Origin: Xanthomonas sp. Leaf131
Lineage (GTDB): Bacteria > Pseudomonadota > Gammaproteobacteria > Xanthomonadales > Xanthomonadaceae
NCBI RefSeq assembly: GCF_001423495.1
Contig: NZ_LMOG01000021.1
Coordinates: forward strand, 173,177-237,176
DNA length: 64,000 nucleotides
Direction of reading: 5' to 3'
Of the stretch, positions 55,610 to 64,000 are shown in pieces (position 1 is the first letter of the stretch; every line of letters begins with the position of its first letter). Under the pieces are notes generated by a model. It searched no databases and was not told where the DNA came from. It saw only the letters and a list, made by a program, of their open reading frames with translations. The position numbers were made by a program, and so were the translations under genes.

Positions 55610-56328
55610 GATTGCGCTCGCCTGTAGTCGCTTTCGATCAATCCGTCCTTCAGGCGCACCACGCGCTGGGCGTGCGCGGCGATGTCCTCTTCGTGGGTAA
55701 CGACGACGATGGTGTTTCCCTGGCGGTGCAAGGCATCGAACAGCGCCATGATTTCTTCGCTGGTCGTGCTGTCCAGATTTCCGGTCGGCTCATCCGCCAA
55801 AATCAATGACGGCTTGCACACGAGCGCCCGTGCAATCGCCACGCGTTGCCGCTGACCGCCAGATAGTTCGTTCGGCTTGTGCTTCATCCGGTCGCGAAGA
55901 CCGACTGACTCTATCGCGCTTTCCGCGAGAACCCGTCGCTCCGCTTTGGACACTCCCTTGTAGATCAGCGGCAGTTCCACATTCTTGAAGACGGAAATTC
56001 GCGGCACGAGATTGAAGGTCTGGAATACGAAGCCGATCTTCCTGTTGCGGATTTCAGCCAGCGCATCGTCGTTCAACTTGCCTACCATCTGCCCGTCCAG
56101 CTGGTAGGTGCCCGACGTCGGCACATCCAGGCAGCCGATCATGTTCATGAGCGTGGATTTTCCCGAGCCCGACGAACCCATGATGGCGATGTACTCGTTG
56201 TTGTTGACGCGCAGCGAGACACCGCGCAGCGCCTGAACGGTCTCATCGCCGAGTTGATACGACTTGGTCACGTTGTCGATCTGCAGCAGCGCCTGCTGTG
56301 CGTCTACCATGTTGGCGTCCGTAGTCAT
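55606..56328 (-). CDS. ABC transporter ATPase, MacB/LolD type
   Basis: From [20 protein letters not shown] the protein has 240 residues. Walker A is [13 protein letters not shown], the signature [15 protein letters not shown], Walker [13 protein letters not shown], and the switch histidine lies in [29 protein letters not shown] is typical of the LolD/MacB branch. An in-frame ATG at 56391 would overlap the adaptor gene by 53 bases, so the later start is preferred. It drives the two FtsX permeases that follow. Confidence 0.94.
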   Translation of the reverse strand: MTTDANMVDAQQALLQIDNVTKSYQLGDETVQALRGVSLRVNNNEYIAIMGSSGSGKSTLMNMIGCLDVPTSGTYQLDGQMVGKLNDDALAEIRNRKIGFVFQTFNLVPRISVFKNVELPLIYKGVSKAERRVLAESAIESVGLRDRMKHKPNELSGGQRQRVAIARALVCKPSLILADEPTGNLDSTTSEEIMALFDALHRQGNTIVVVTHEEDIAAHAQRVVRLKDGLIESDYRRAQS

Positions 56329-56338
56329 CTGCGTGGTT

Positions 56339-57574
56339 TCAGGAGCCCGCCACTGGGCCTTTTGCGGTGACCTCGACGGCATCGCCGTCATTCAAGTCAC
56401 GAGTGATCGCTCGGTAACTTCCTGAAACCACGTTTTCACCTTGTTTCAACCCATCGAGAATCTCGATTCGATCCTCGTTCTGGATGCCGACCTTCACCTG
56501 ACGAGCGACGGCCTTGCCGTTTTCCACGACATACACGAGCTGCACGTAGCCATCCGTGTCGACGATGGGCTTGCTACCCGCGGATTTGCTGTCGATCTGC
56601 CGCCATTGCGCCACCGGCCGCAAGGTCACCGATTGAATCGGTACGCTCAACGCGGACTGCCGCGTATCCGTCAGAATGTTGGCGTTGACCGTCATTCCCG
56701 GTCGCACCTGACCACCGCCCTCGGTAATCGCCACCTTCACGCGGTATTCTGTCTTTTGCAGTACTTCGCCTTGATCAGCCGAGCGCGCGCTTGACGCGAC
56801 TTCTGCCACGCGGCCCACGATTACGGCTCCTGGAAGCGCGTCGACCGAGAGCGTGGCGGGCTGGCCAATCTTCACCTTCTTGATGTCGTTCTCGTCGACG
56901 TTCACCGTGGCTTCCATCTGGCCCAGATCGGCGACGATCATGATGACGTCTTCCTGGAACTGCGAACCGATCACGATCTCCCCCGCCTCTCGCTTCAACA
57001 CACTGACGGTGCCGGAAATGGGCGAAAAGAGGCGCGTCTGGGCCAGGTCGTAGTTGGTTTGCTCGAGCTCACCCGTCGCTTTTTTGATTTGCTCCACGGC
57101 AGACGAATAGCCGGCCGCTTCCACTTCGTAAGCGCTCGTAGAGGAATCCAAGGCATCGCGGGATACCAACTGCCGCGCGAACATAAGCTTGTCGCGTTCG
57201 AGTCGACTCTCGGCGAGCTTCCTTTTAGCCAGAGCGAGCCTGGCTTCATCCTGGGCGACATTCACTAACGCTTCCTGGCTCGCCAGACTGGCCGCGCGTC
57301 GCGTGTTGTCCAGTTCGACCAGCAGTTGATCCTTCTCCACCTGATCGCCTTCCTTGACGTGCAAACGCGTGATCCTCGCGCTGATGTCGGCGCTGATCTT
57401 CACTTGAATGGATGACTGGATTTTTCCCGTCGCACGCACCCTCTGCTCGATGGTTGCCCGTTGAGCCAGCTCCACCTGGACCGGAAGCGCATCCTCTTTG
57501 TTGATGCTTTTCCTCAATACAACCAGGCTGAGGCCGACAATCAGGACAACAGCAACGATGACTAGTTTCTTCAT
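56339..57574 (-). CDS. Periplasmic adaptor protein, MacA/HlyD type
   Basis: From [20 protein letters not shown] the protein has 411 residues: membrane anchor (about 3-21), lipoyl/barrel parts ([40 protein letters not shown]), an alpha-helical hairpin (about 90-165), then [20 protein letters not shown] and a C-terminal membrane-proximal domain. It should bridge the inner-membrane ABC transporter to an outer-membrane TolC-like duct, which is not in the window. A GTG three codons upstream is an alternative start. It follows the hydroxylase by 127 bases. Confidence 0.93.
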   Translation of the reverse strand: MKKLVIVAVVLIVGLSLVVLRKSINKEDALPVQVELAQRATIEQRVRATGKIQSSIQVKISADISARITRLHVKEGDQVEKDQLLVELDNTRRAASLASQEALVNVAQDEARLALAKRKLAESRLERDKLMFARQLVSRDALDSSTSAYEVEAAGYSSAVEQIKKATGELEQTNYDLAQTRLFSPISGTVSVLKREAGEIVIGSQFQEDVIMIVADLGQMEATVNVDENDIKKVKIGQPATLSVDALPGAVIVGRVAEVASSARSADQGEVLQKTEYRVKVAITEGGGQVRPGMTVNANILTDTRQSALSVPIQSVTLRPVAQWRQIDSKSAGSKPIVDTDGYVQLVYVVENGKAVARQVKVGIQNEDRIEILDGLKQGENVVSGSYRAITRDLNDGDAVEVTAKGPVAGS

Positions 57575-57701
57575 GGTTAGCACATCGGTAATTGGGAAAA
57601 ATTGTTCATGGCGAATGCTCTTGTCCCAAGCGACATGGGATCAGTCGAGGATGTTGAAACAGGGCGAGCGCCCAGCGGGTTGCGCGGCGCGTCCTATGCG
57701 T

Positions 57702-58706
57702 TCATGGGCGGCTCTCCACGCTATCGGCATTGATGGAACGCGCCATCCCCACAAGCACTTGCCGATCGCCGACGAACGAGTCGCGTCCATGCGAATGTAG
57801 CATGTTGTCCAGCAGCAATAGATCGTTTCGCTGCCAGTCGAATCGTATGGCGTGACTCTGGTAGATGTTCCGGATGAGCGTCAGGTCCGAAGTCGCGATG
57901 GGTGCGCCGTCTCCGTAATAGGTGTTGCGTGGCAAATCCGCTTCGCCCACCGTGGCGAGCAGATTCCTCTGCAGTTCTTCATCCAGACTGGACACGTGGA
58001 ACAAATGCGCCTGGTTGAACCAGACCTGCGCACCGGTGACCGGATGGCGGATGCTGGCCTGATTGATTTGCCGGGTACGCAGCCGATTGCCGTCCAGCCA
58101 CTCATGACTGATCTGGTTGGCCTGACAGAACCGCTCGACCTCATCGCGCTCCTTGGTCTGAAAGACGTCGTTCCAGTGAACGTCGATATCCGAATAGTTG
58201 CGGACGTACATCACGCCATCCCGTTCGAAGCGATCGCGAACCGCATCCGGAATCTGCCGGTACACGCGTTCGCTGTTGCAGATCGGCGTTGCGCCACCGT
58301 GCTCCGACGGTACGGTGCACAGGAAACCGAGGCGCATCGCCCAACGATTGCCGTAGGCATTCTCGTTGTGCTGGGGAATCTGCAGCGAAGGATGGTATTC
58401 CGTGGCCGTGTAGACGTTCCCTCGCAATTGCGTTCTGGGCGTCGACCGGTACACGTATTCCAGGAGTTCCGCGCCGAACAACGTTGCGAGCGTGACTCCG
58501 AATTGCTGGCTGCCCGCGAATTTCAGTCCGCGGATCAAGAGCGCGCCGTTGGCTTGCAGCAATCGCTCCACGTGCTCGTGGTTTTCCGCCGCCCACTCGG
58601 CCACCCGGGCGGAACCCTGATCGACATGGAGCAGCAAGCGTGTGCCCTGAATCGAATCCAGATCGTCGACGGACACGTCGGACAAGTTGGTGATCGTTTT
58701 AGTCAT
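57702..58706 (-). CDS. Fe(II)/2-oxoglutarate dioxygenase, SyrP/TauD-like
   Basis: The 334-residue enzyme shows the facial-triad motif HNE in QIPQHNENAYGNRWAMRLGF and the distal histidine and arginine region LLLDNMLHSHGRDSF. TPRTQLRGNVYTATEYHPSL and GGATPICNSERVYRQIP resemble the SyrP-like hydroxylases of NRPS clusters, which typically beta-hydroxylate aspartate or another residue on a carrier protein. The ATG at 58706 overlaps the NRPS stop as ATGA, so the two are co-translated; an ATG five codons upstream is the alternative start. The substrate is unknown. Confidence 0.88.
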   Translation of the reverse strand: MTKTITNLSDVSVDDLDSIQGTRLLLHVDQGSARVAEWAAENHEHVERLLQANGALLIRGLKFAGSQQFGVTLATLFGAELLEYVYRSTPRTQLRGNVYTATEYHPSLQIPQHNENAYGNRWAMRLGFLCTVPSEHGGATPICNSERVYRQIPDAVRDRFERDGVMYVRNYSDIDVHWNDVFQTKERDEVERFCQANQISHEWLDGNRLRTRQINQASIRHPVTGAQVWFNQAHLFHVSSLDEELQRNLLATVGEADLPRNTYYGDGAPIATSDLTLIRNIYQSHAIRFDWQRNDLLLLDNMLHSHGRDSFVGDRQVLVGMARSINADSVESRP

Positions 58707-61700
58707 GGACTTCTTCCGCATGAACTTTCTTCGGCTAATACTTTTGCATCTGTCTCCCCAACCCGGTTGCCGAGCTGTCGCAATCGAGCCAGGAAGTCGG
58801 TGCGGAGTTCGCGCATCCGCTCCGCGCTGAACTGCCGGCGATCGAATTCGATGCTGCCGTCGATGCCGTCGCTATCGCCGCCGGAAATCGCCAACTTGAC
58901 GGCGTAGGCGAACCGATCGGATGCGTAACGAACCTTGAGCTCGCCCCGCTCCTCCTTGCCCGATTTGTCGGATCCGGTTTTCGCGTTGTGGAAATTCACG
59001 TAGTTGAATGCCGCATAGGTTATCGACTCGACATCGACGAGCTTGCGCACGCGATCGGCGGGAAACAGGGAATGCGCGTCCATGATCAGCAGTTTTCGCG
59101 CGGTCGCGACGATTGCTTCGGCGTCGCTGTGATGTGTCGACAACCGAGTGCAGATGGGCAGCAGACTCCAGAACAGGCCGATCGCTCCCAGCGGATCGCT
59201 GAGGCGCGGAGAACGACCGCTGCACACGACGTCCACGGTAACCGTGTCGACCATCAACAGATTCCCGAGCGCCCGTTGGTAGGCCAGCAGCAACAGGGTT
59301 TTCAACGTCACGCCCTGCTGCTCTGCCTGGCGTTTGAGCCCGCTGACCAGTGCGGCGTCGACGTGCAGACCCAACGCGTTGCTCGCGCTCGCATCCGCCG
59401 TGATCGAATCCAGCGCGGGCATTGGCTGGTAATCCGTCATGAGCCCACGCCAGGCCTGTTGGTGATCCGCGCAGGTCTGCGCTTCCCGTTCCAACGCAAC
59501 GTGTTCCTTGAACACGTTGCCCGCCGCGGGTGTGCGCAGCATCGCCCGTTCCTGACCTGACTCCCGGTACAGCGCCATCAGCTCGTTGCGCAGTTCCACC
59601 AGCGCCCAACCGTCGATGATCGCGTGGTGCGTGGAAATGAACAGGCCGTAGCGTTTCTTACCATAGACGAGCAAGGTGAACCGGATGCCCGTCTCGCCCA
59701 GCGCGAACGGCCGGTCCTGCGCGATCAGGTTCGCCACTGCCTTCTCTTGCGCCGCGGAGTCCAGCTCCGACAGCTCGACCACCGCCAGTTGGAAGTCGAC
59801 GCTTTTCAGCACCAGCTGAATATGCTCGCCACTTTCCATGCGATGGAATCGGGTGCGCAGTACGGGATGCTTGTGGAGCAGATGGCGCAACGCGGCTTCC
59901 AGGCGCGCTGGTTCCAGCACGATGCCGTCGATGTCGTAGATGACACGCGGCTGATAGACCGCCTGTTCCAGACCGTGCGCACCGTGTTGTTCCAGCATGC
60001 GCTGCTGCATGGCCGTGACGGGGTAGCAATCTTCCACGGTCTCATCCATGAAAGGCGATGCATCGAATGCACCCGTCAACAAGTGCAGTGGCGCCGGCTC
60101 GGCAAGCGCGCGTGAACCGCGTTGCTGATGAAAAGCAGCCAGCTCGGCAATGCTCTGATGGAGGAACACATCTTTCACATCGAGCGCGATGCCCGCGGCT
60201 TGCGCACGCTTCACGATCTGCACGACCCGGATCGAATCACCACCCACGGCGAAGAAGTTGTCTCGGATGCCGATTTGTTCGACCTGCAGCACGTCTTGCC
60301 AGACTGCGCAGAGCTGCGTCTCCATCGGCGTTGTCGGCGCAACATATTCCGCGCGTGCCACGCGCGTTTCCGCTATCGAGAGCAAGGCGCGCCGGTCGAT
60401 CTTGCCGTTCTCGGTCAATGGAATACGCTCGAGCACGACAAAGATCGAAGGCACCATGTACGGCGGCAAGAACGAGAGCAGATGTGTGCGCAATGAATTG
60501 GGCAAATGCTCGTCGTCCCGATTCGGCACGACGTAGGCGACCAATCGCTGTTCCCCACCGCGATCACCAACAAGCAGCACCACGCACTCCTTCACGTAAT
60601 CGCTGTTGAGCAGCTCATGCTCGACTTCGCCCAGCTCGATGCGGAAACCCCGCAACTTGGCCTGATGATCGATGCGGCCGAGGTATTCCAGTTCACCGGC
60701 GGTGGTCCAGCGCACCAAGTCGCCGGTGCGATAGAGGCGCTGCCCGGCTCCGCCGGAGGGGCTGTCGATGAAGCGCTCGCGGTTGAGTTCCGGACGATTC
60801 AAGTAGCCTCGCGACACTCCAGCACCGCCTACGAACAGTTCGCCGGGCACGCCGATGGGTTGCAACGACATCGCGTCGTTGCACACATGGCAGAGCAGGT
60901 CGCGCAGCGGCACACCGATGACGCTCGAAGGTTTGCCCACGTCGGTGGTCCGGATCCGTCGATAGGTGACGTGCACGGTCGTTTCGGTGATGCCGTACAT
61001 GTTGATGAGCTGTGGCTGCTCATCTCCGTAACGCGCGAGCCACGGCCGCAGTCGCGGCGGATCCAGCGCTTCCCCGCCGAAGACGACATAGCGCAGACGA
61101 TCCAGTTCGCCCGCCTGCTGAGCCTGCTCGATGAGCAGATAGAAAGCCGAAGGCGTCTGATTCAGCACCGTCACCCGTTGCTCTTTCAGGAGCCGATGGA
61201 AATCGGGCGCGGAACGGGTGACTGCATAGGGCACGACGACGAGGCGCCCGCCGTACAACAACGCGCCCCAGATCTCCCAGACGGAGAAATCGAAAGCGTA
61301 GGAATGGAACAGAGTCCAGCAGTCGTTGTGATCGAAGCTGAAATGCTCGGCGCTGCTGTCGAACAGGCGTACGACGTGGCCGTGCTCGACCACGACGCCC
61401 TTGGGCTTGCCGGTGGAGCCGGAGGTGTAGATCACGTATGCCGCATGCGCGCTCGTGACCGCGGTATCCTCAAGGTCCATCGCCGAACACCGGCCAATGC
61501 CTTCCGCGTGCCCGGACGCGTCCAAGTGCAGTACCTGCGCAGTGGTGGGCGGCAACCGGGACTGAAGATCCTGGTGCGTGATGATCCAGGTGGCGCCCGA
61601 GTCGTCAAGCATGTGTTGTGTGCGGGCAGCAGGATTGTACGTATCCATCGGCACATACGCGGCGCCGGCCTTGAGGACAGCAAGGATGCTGACGACCATG

Positions 61701-64000
61701 TCCGCCGAGCGCTCGATGAAGAGACCGACGAAGTCGCCCGTCCGCACACCGGACGTCCGCAAGTAGTTCGCCAGCCGGTTGGCGCGTTCGTTCAGCTCGC
61801 GATAACTCAGCCGAGTACCTCCGTGAATGAGCGCGACGTTGTCCGGCCAGCGCGCCGCTTGCTGCTGGAAGAGCCGATGCAGGCAAACGATCGGCGCCGA
61901 CCCGGTCACCGCCCGCGCCGCTTGCGCAGCGAAGAAACGCTGATCGCTTTCCGTCACCACTGACAGCTGGCCAAGCGGTTTTTCCGGGGCATCCACCACC
62001 GCCTCGAGCAGAAGCACATAGTGCTCCGCCAGGCTGGCAACCGTTTCGGCGTCGAAGATATCGGTGCTGTAGCTCCACTCGACTTCATGGCCGTCGACAC
62101 CCGGCCCAACCTGCACCGACAACTCGAACTTCGCCAGCGATTGCTCGCGCGCAACTCCCGAGATCTGGACTCCAGGCAAGGACAGATCGGTCTGCATCTG
62201 GTTTTGCAGCGAGAACAGGATCTGGAACAGTGGCGAGTGATTGAAGTTGCGCTCCGGACAGAACCGATCGACCAGCATCTCGAACGGCACATCCTGGTGT
62301 TCGAAAGCCTCCAGCACCGTGGCCCGGGACGCCTCCAGGAATTCGGCGAACGACTGTTCCGTGTTCAACCGGCTGCGCAACACCAGGTTGTTGACGAAGA
62401 AACCGATCAGCGGAGCCAGCTCCTTGCGAGTGCGACCCGCGATGGGCGTGCCGACCACGATGTCGTTCTCGCGACTCCATCGTCCCAACAGCACGGCGAA
62501 CGCGGCATGCAGCACCATGAACAGAGTGGCGCCCTGTGTCTGGCCCAATTCATTCAATTGATGCACCAGCGCCGAATCGAGCGGAACCGTGAGCGCCTTG
62601 CCGACGAAGCTCGGCTGCAGCGCACGCGGCCGATCCAGGATCAGGCCATGCACGGGCGGAATACCAGCGAGCTGCTTTTGCCAGTAATTCAACTGTTCTT
62701 CGAGGTAGTCGCCTCGAATGTGCGAACGCTGCCAAGCGGCGAAGTCAGCGTACTGGATTGCGAGTGGCGACAGCGGACTCGATCGACCCTGGACGAACGC
62801 AGCGTACAACTGGACGAGCTCTTCCATGAGCACGCTCATGGACCAGCCGTCAGAAGCGATGTGATGCATGTTGAACAGCAGCACATGAGTCTTCGCGTCC
62901 AGGGCGATAAAGCCGACGCGCACCATCAGGTCCTGGTCGAGGCGGAAAGGCGTGAGGGCATCCGTCTCGACAAGACGCAGAACTTCGGCCTCCCGTTCTT
63001 TTTTCGGCAGCTCGGACAGATCAATGCGCACCAGTGGCAGCGCGTCGACCGGCAAGATCTGTTGGCTTGCTTCCCCGGTCGCCGAGGTGGCGTAGATCGT
63101 GCGCAAGACCTCGTGTCGTCGCACGATCTCGCTGAAAGCCGCGTGCAAGGCGTCGACCTGCAGCTCGCCCTCCAGTCTCAGCGCGATCGGCATGTTGTAT
63201 TGCGCGCTGCCCTGCGTCAGCTGATCGATAAACCACAGTCGCTGCTGCGCAAAGGACAACGCCAAAGGCTGGCCATCGCGAACCAGGGTGCTCACGACGG
63301 GAAGCGCCGCCAATCTTTCTTTGGTCGCGATCAGAGCGGCCTGTGCGGCCAGTACGGAATATTCGAACAACTCGCGCACCGACACATCGATACAAAAACG
63401 TTCCTGAATCGCAAATGCGAGGTGCACAGCACTCAGGGAGCTGCCACCCAACGCGAAGAAATCGTCACGGCGACCGACGACGGTTTTGCCTTCGGGCACC
63501 GGCAAGGCCTTGCGATCCAGCTTGCCGTTGGGCGTCAGCGGAAAGGCATCGAGCACGACGAACGCGCTCGGCAGCATGTAGTCCGGCACGTGCGCCGCCA
63601 AGTGCGCCCGCGACTCCACCGCGGAGAAGCAGGCCTCGTCGTGACACGTCAGATACGCCACTAGGCGTTTGTCGCCCGGCACGTCCTCACGCAGCAGCAC
63701 CAGCGCCTCCCGCACATTCGGGTGCGCCGCGAGCTTGCTTTCGATTTCTCCGAGAGCCACTAGGCGTTTGTCGCCCGGCACGTCCTCACGCAGCAGCACC
63801 AGCGCCTCCCGCACATTCGGGTGCGCCGCGAGCTTGCTTTCGATTTCTCCGAGCTCGATCCGGAAGCCGCGAAGTTTGATCTGGGAGTCGCGGCGACCCA
63901 GGAATTCCAGTGAGCCGTCCGGCAGCCATCGCACCAGGTCGCCGGTCTTGTACATCCGCGCGCTCGCATCGCTCGCGCCGAGCTCACGTGCGAACGGATC
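58703..64000 (-). CDS. Nonribosomal peptide synthetase, C-terminal part (N-terminus beyond window)
   Basis: 1765 residues are visible, open at the right edge. In order: end of an adenylation domain (YKTGDLVRW, RGFRIELGEIE; residues 1-165), a short carrier domain (FFALGGSSL, Ser about 188), a condensation domain (about 215-645, HHIASDG), an adenylation domain (about 690-1190, YTSGSTGKPKG), a carrier domain (FFAVGGDSI) and a terminal condensation-like domain (about 1305-1740, HHAIIDG). There is no thioesterase. The second adenylation pocket reads DFWNVGMVHK by alignment to GrsA, the threonine code. Residues 50-82 are repeated exactly as 83-115. First gene of the operon in this window. Confidence 0.96.
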   Translation of the reverse strand, partial: DPFARELGASDASARMYKTGDLVRWLPDGSLEFLGRRDSQIKLRGFRIELGEIESKLAAHPNVREALVLLREDVPGDKRLVALGEIESKLAAHPNVREALVLLREDVPGDKRLVAYLTCHDEACFSAVESRAHLAAHVPDYMLPSAFVVLDAFPLTPNGKLDRKALPVPEGKTVVGRRDDFFALGGSSLSAVHLAFAIQERFCIDVSVRELFEYSVLAAQAALIATKERLAALPVVSTLVRDGQPLALSFAQQRLWFIDQLTQGSAQYNMPIALRLEGELQVDALHAAFSEIVRRHEVLRTIYATSATGEASQQILPVDALPLVRIDLSELPKKEREAEVLRLVETDALTPFRLDQDLMVRVGFIALDAKTHVLLFNMHHIASDGWSMSVLMEELVQLYAAFVQGRSSPLSPLAIQYADFAAWQRSHIRGDYLEEQLNYWQKQLAGIPPVHGLILDRPRALQPSFVGKALTVPLDSALVHQLNELGQTQGATLFMVLHAAFAVLLGRWSRENDIVVGTPIAGRTRKELAPLIGFFVNNLVLRSRLNTEQSFAEFLEASRATVLEAFEHQDVPFEMLVDRFCPERNFNHSPLFQILFSLQNQMQTDLSLPGVQISGVAREQSLAKFELSVQVGPGVDGHEVEWSYSTDIFDAETVASLAEHYVLLLEAVVDAPEKPLGQLSVVTESDQRFFAAQAARAVTGSAPIVCLHRLFQQQAARWPDNVALIHGGTRLSYRELNERANRLANYLRTSGVRTGDFVGLFIERSADMVVSILAVLKAGAAYVPMDTYNPAARTQHMLDDSGATWIITHQDLQSRLPPTTAQVLHLDASGHAEGIGRCSAMDLEDTAVTSAHAAYVIYTSGSTGKPKGVVVEHGHVVRLFDSSAEHFSFDHNDCWTLFHSYAFDFSVWEIWGALLYGGRLVVVPYAVTRSAPDFHRLLKEQRVTVLNQTPSAFYLLIEQAQQAGELDRLRYVVFGGEALDPPRLRPWLARYGDEQPQLINMYGITETTVHVTYRRIRTTDVGKPSSVIGVPLRDLLCHVCNDAMSLQPIGVPGELFVGGAGVSRGYLNRPELNRERFIDSPSGGAGQRLYRTGDLVRWTTAGELEYLGRIDHQAKLRGFRIELGEVEHELLNSDYVKECVVLLVGDRGGEQRLVAYVVPNRDDEHLPNSLRTHLLSFLPPYMVPSIFVVLERIPLTENGKIDRRALLSIAETRVARAEYVAPTTPMETQLCAVWQDVLQVEQIGIRDNFFAVGGDSIRVVQIVKRAQAAGIALDVKDVFLHQSIAELAAFHQQRGSRALAEPAPLHLLTGAFDASPFMDETVEDCYPVTAMQQRMLEQHGAHGLEQAVYQPRVIYDIDGIVLEPARLEAALRHLLHKHPVLRTRFHRMESGEHIQLVLKSVDFQLAVVELSELDSAAQEKAVANLIAQDRPFALGETGIRFTLLVYGKKRYGLFISTHHAIIDGWALVELRNELMALYRESGQERAMLRTPAAGNVFKEHVALEREAQTCADHQQAWRGLMTDYQPMPALDSITADASASNALGLHVDAALVSGLKRQAEQQGVTLKTLLLLAYQRALGNLLMVDTVTVDVVCSGRSPRLSDPLGAIGLFWSLLPICTRLSTHHSDAEAIVATARKLLIMDAHSLFPADRVRKLVDVESITYAAFNYVNFHNAKTGSDKSGKEERGELKVRYASDRFAYAVKLAISGGDSDGIDGSIEFDRRQFSAERMRELRTDFLARLRQLGNRVGETDAKVLAEESSCGRSP
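63657..63853 (-). repeat. Exact 99-bp tandem duplication inside the NRPS gene
   Basis: The block 63657-63755 is repeated at 63756-63853, identical apart from the last base of the unit. It encodes 33 residues (LGEIESKLAAHPNVREALVL...) directly after the A8 core motif and keeps the frame. Confidence 0.95.

Noticed and set aside
58740..60100. Terminal NRPS domain as an epimerisation domain
   Set aside because: It keeps HHAIIDG, the condensation-type HHxxxDG, and opens with YPVTAMQQRML rather than the usual E-domain motifs. A phylogeny would settle it.
62021..63664. Plus-strand 547-codon open frame over the NRPS
   Set aside because: Shadow of the condensation and carrier domains, whose motifs are clear on the minus strand.

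Overview
The window reads as a chromosomal segment of a Xanthomonas species (Gammaproteobacteria, Xanthomonadaceae). The reasons are the high GC content, the gene neighbourhoods (serS, aroA-pheA-serC, msrPQ, hut, gyrA, mtnA, smc-zipA-ligA-epmA, rpsF-rpsR-rplI), a long LigA, GTAG-bounded palindromes and Xanthomonas-style intergenic repeats. Genus is inferred from remembered gene order and protein style, not from a search.

Layout. (1) 1-4.29 kb is the end of an integrative island. A tyrosine recombinase sits beside the 3' end of a tRNA-Ser(UGA), and the cargo to its left includes a von Willebrand A protein cut by the window edge and AT-richer membrane-protein genes. (2) 4.3-45.1 kb is core chromosome. 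It holds a LysR regulator, seryl-tRNA synthetase, two TonB-like proteins, three genes of aromatic and serine biosynthesis, the periplasmic methionine-sulfoxide reductase pair msrPQ, an FHA protein, two polyhydroxyalkanoate-granule genes and a membrane-anchored nuclease-like protein. A complete histidine-utilisation locus follows: hutC-hutF diverge from hutI-H-G-U across a HutC-type palindrome. Then come gyrA, mtnA, epmA-ligA, a Tat-signal aminotransferase, zipA, smc, an esterase and the rpsF-rpsR-rplI ribosomal cluster. Several families of palindromic repeats lie between these genes.

(3) 45.2-50.9 kb is a graveyard of mobile DNA. It contains an IS110 pseudogene, an IS1182 tail, an apparently intact IS5/IS427-type element with 4-bp target duplications, an IS3 end, a decayed IS66, a fused remnant of a helicase-like gene and a PRTRC ThiF-like gene, and a SnoaL-like stub. 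(4) 50.99-64.0 kb is a co-oriented minus-strand nonribosomal peptide cluster that continues beyond the right edge. In transcription order it has the NRPS (C-terminal part only), a SyrP/TauD-like hydroxylase, a MacA-like adaptor, a MacB-type ATPase, two separate FtsX-type permeases, an aminotransferase and a methyltransferase resembling 2-ketoarginine methyltransferase.

The NRPS cluster is the most interesting part. The visible threonine-coded module ends in a condensation domain with no thioesterase. The module before it carries an exact 33-residue tandem duplication in its adenylation domain and a carrier domain about 28 residues shorter than its neighbour. The methyltransferase/aminotransferase pair suggests a beta-methylated amino acid (possibly 3-methylarginine), and the hydroxylase suggests a beta-hydroxylated residue. 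The product is unknown; these are predictions.
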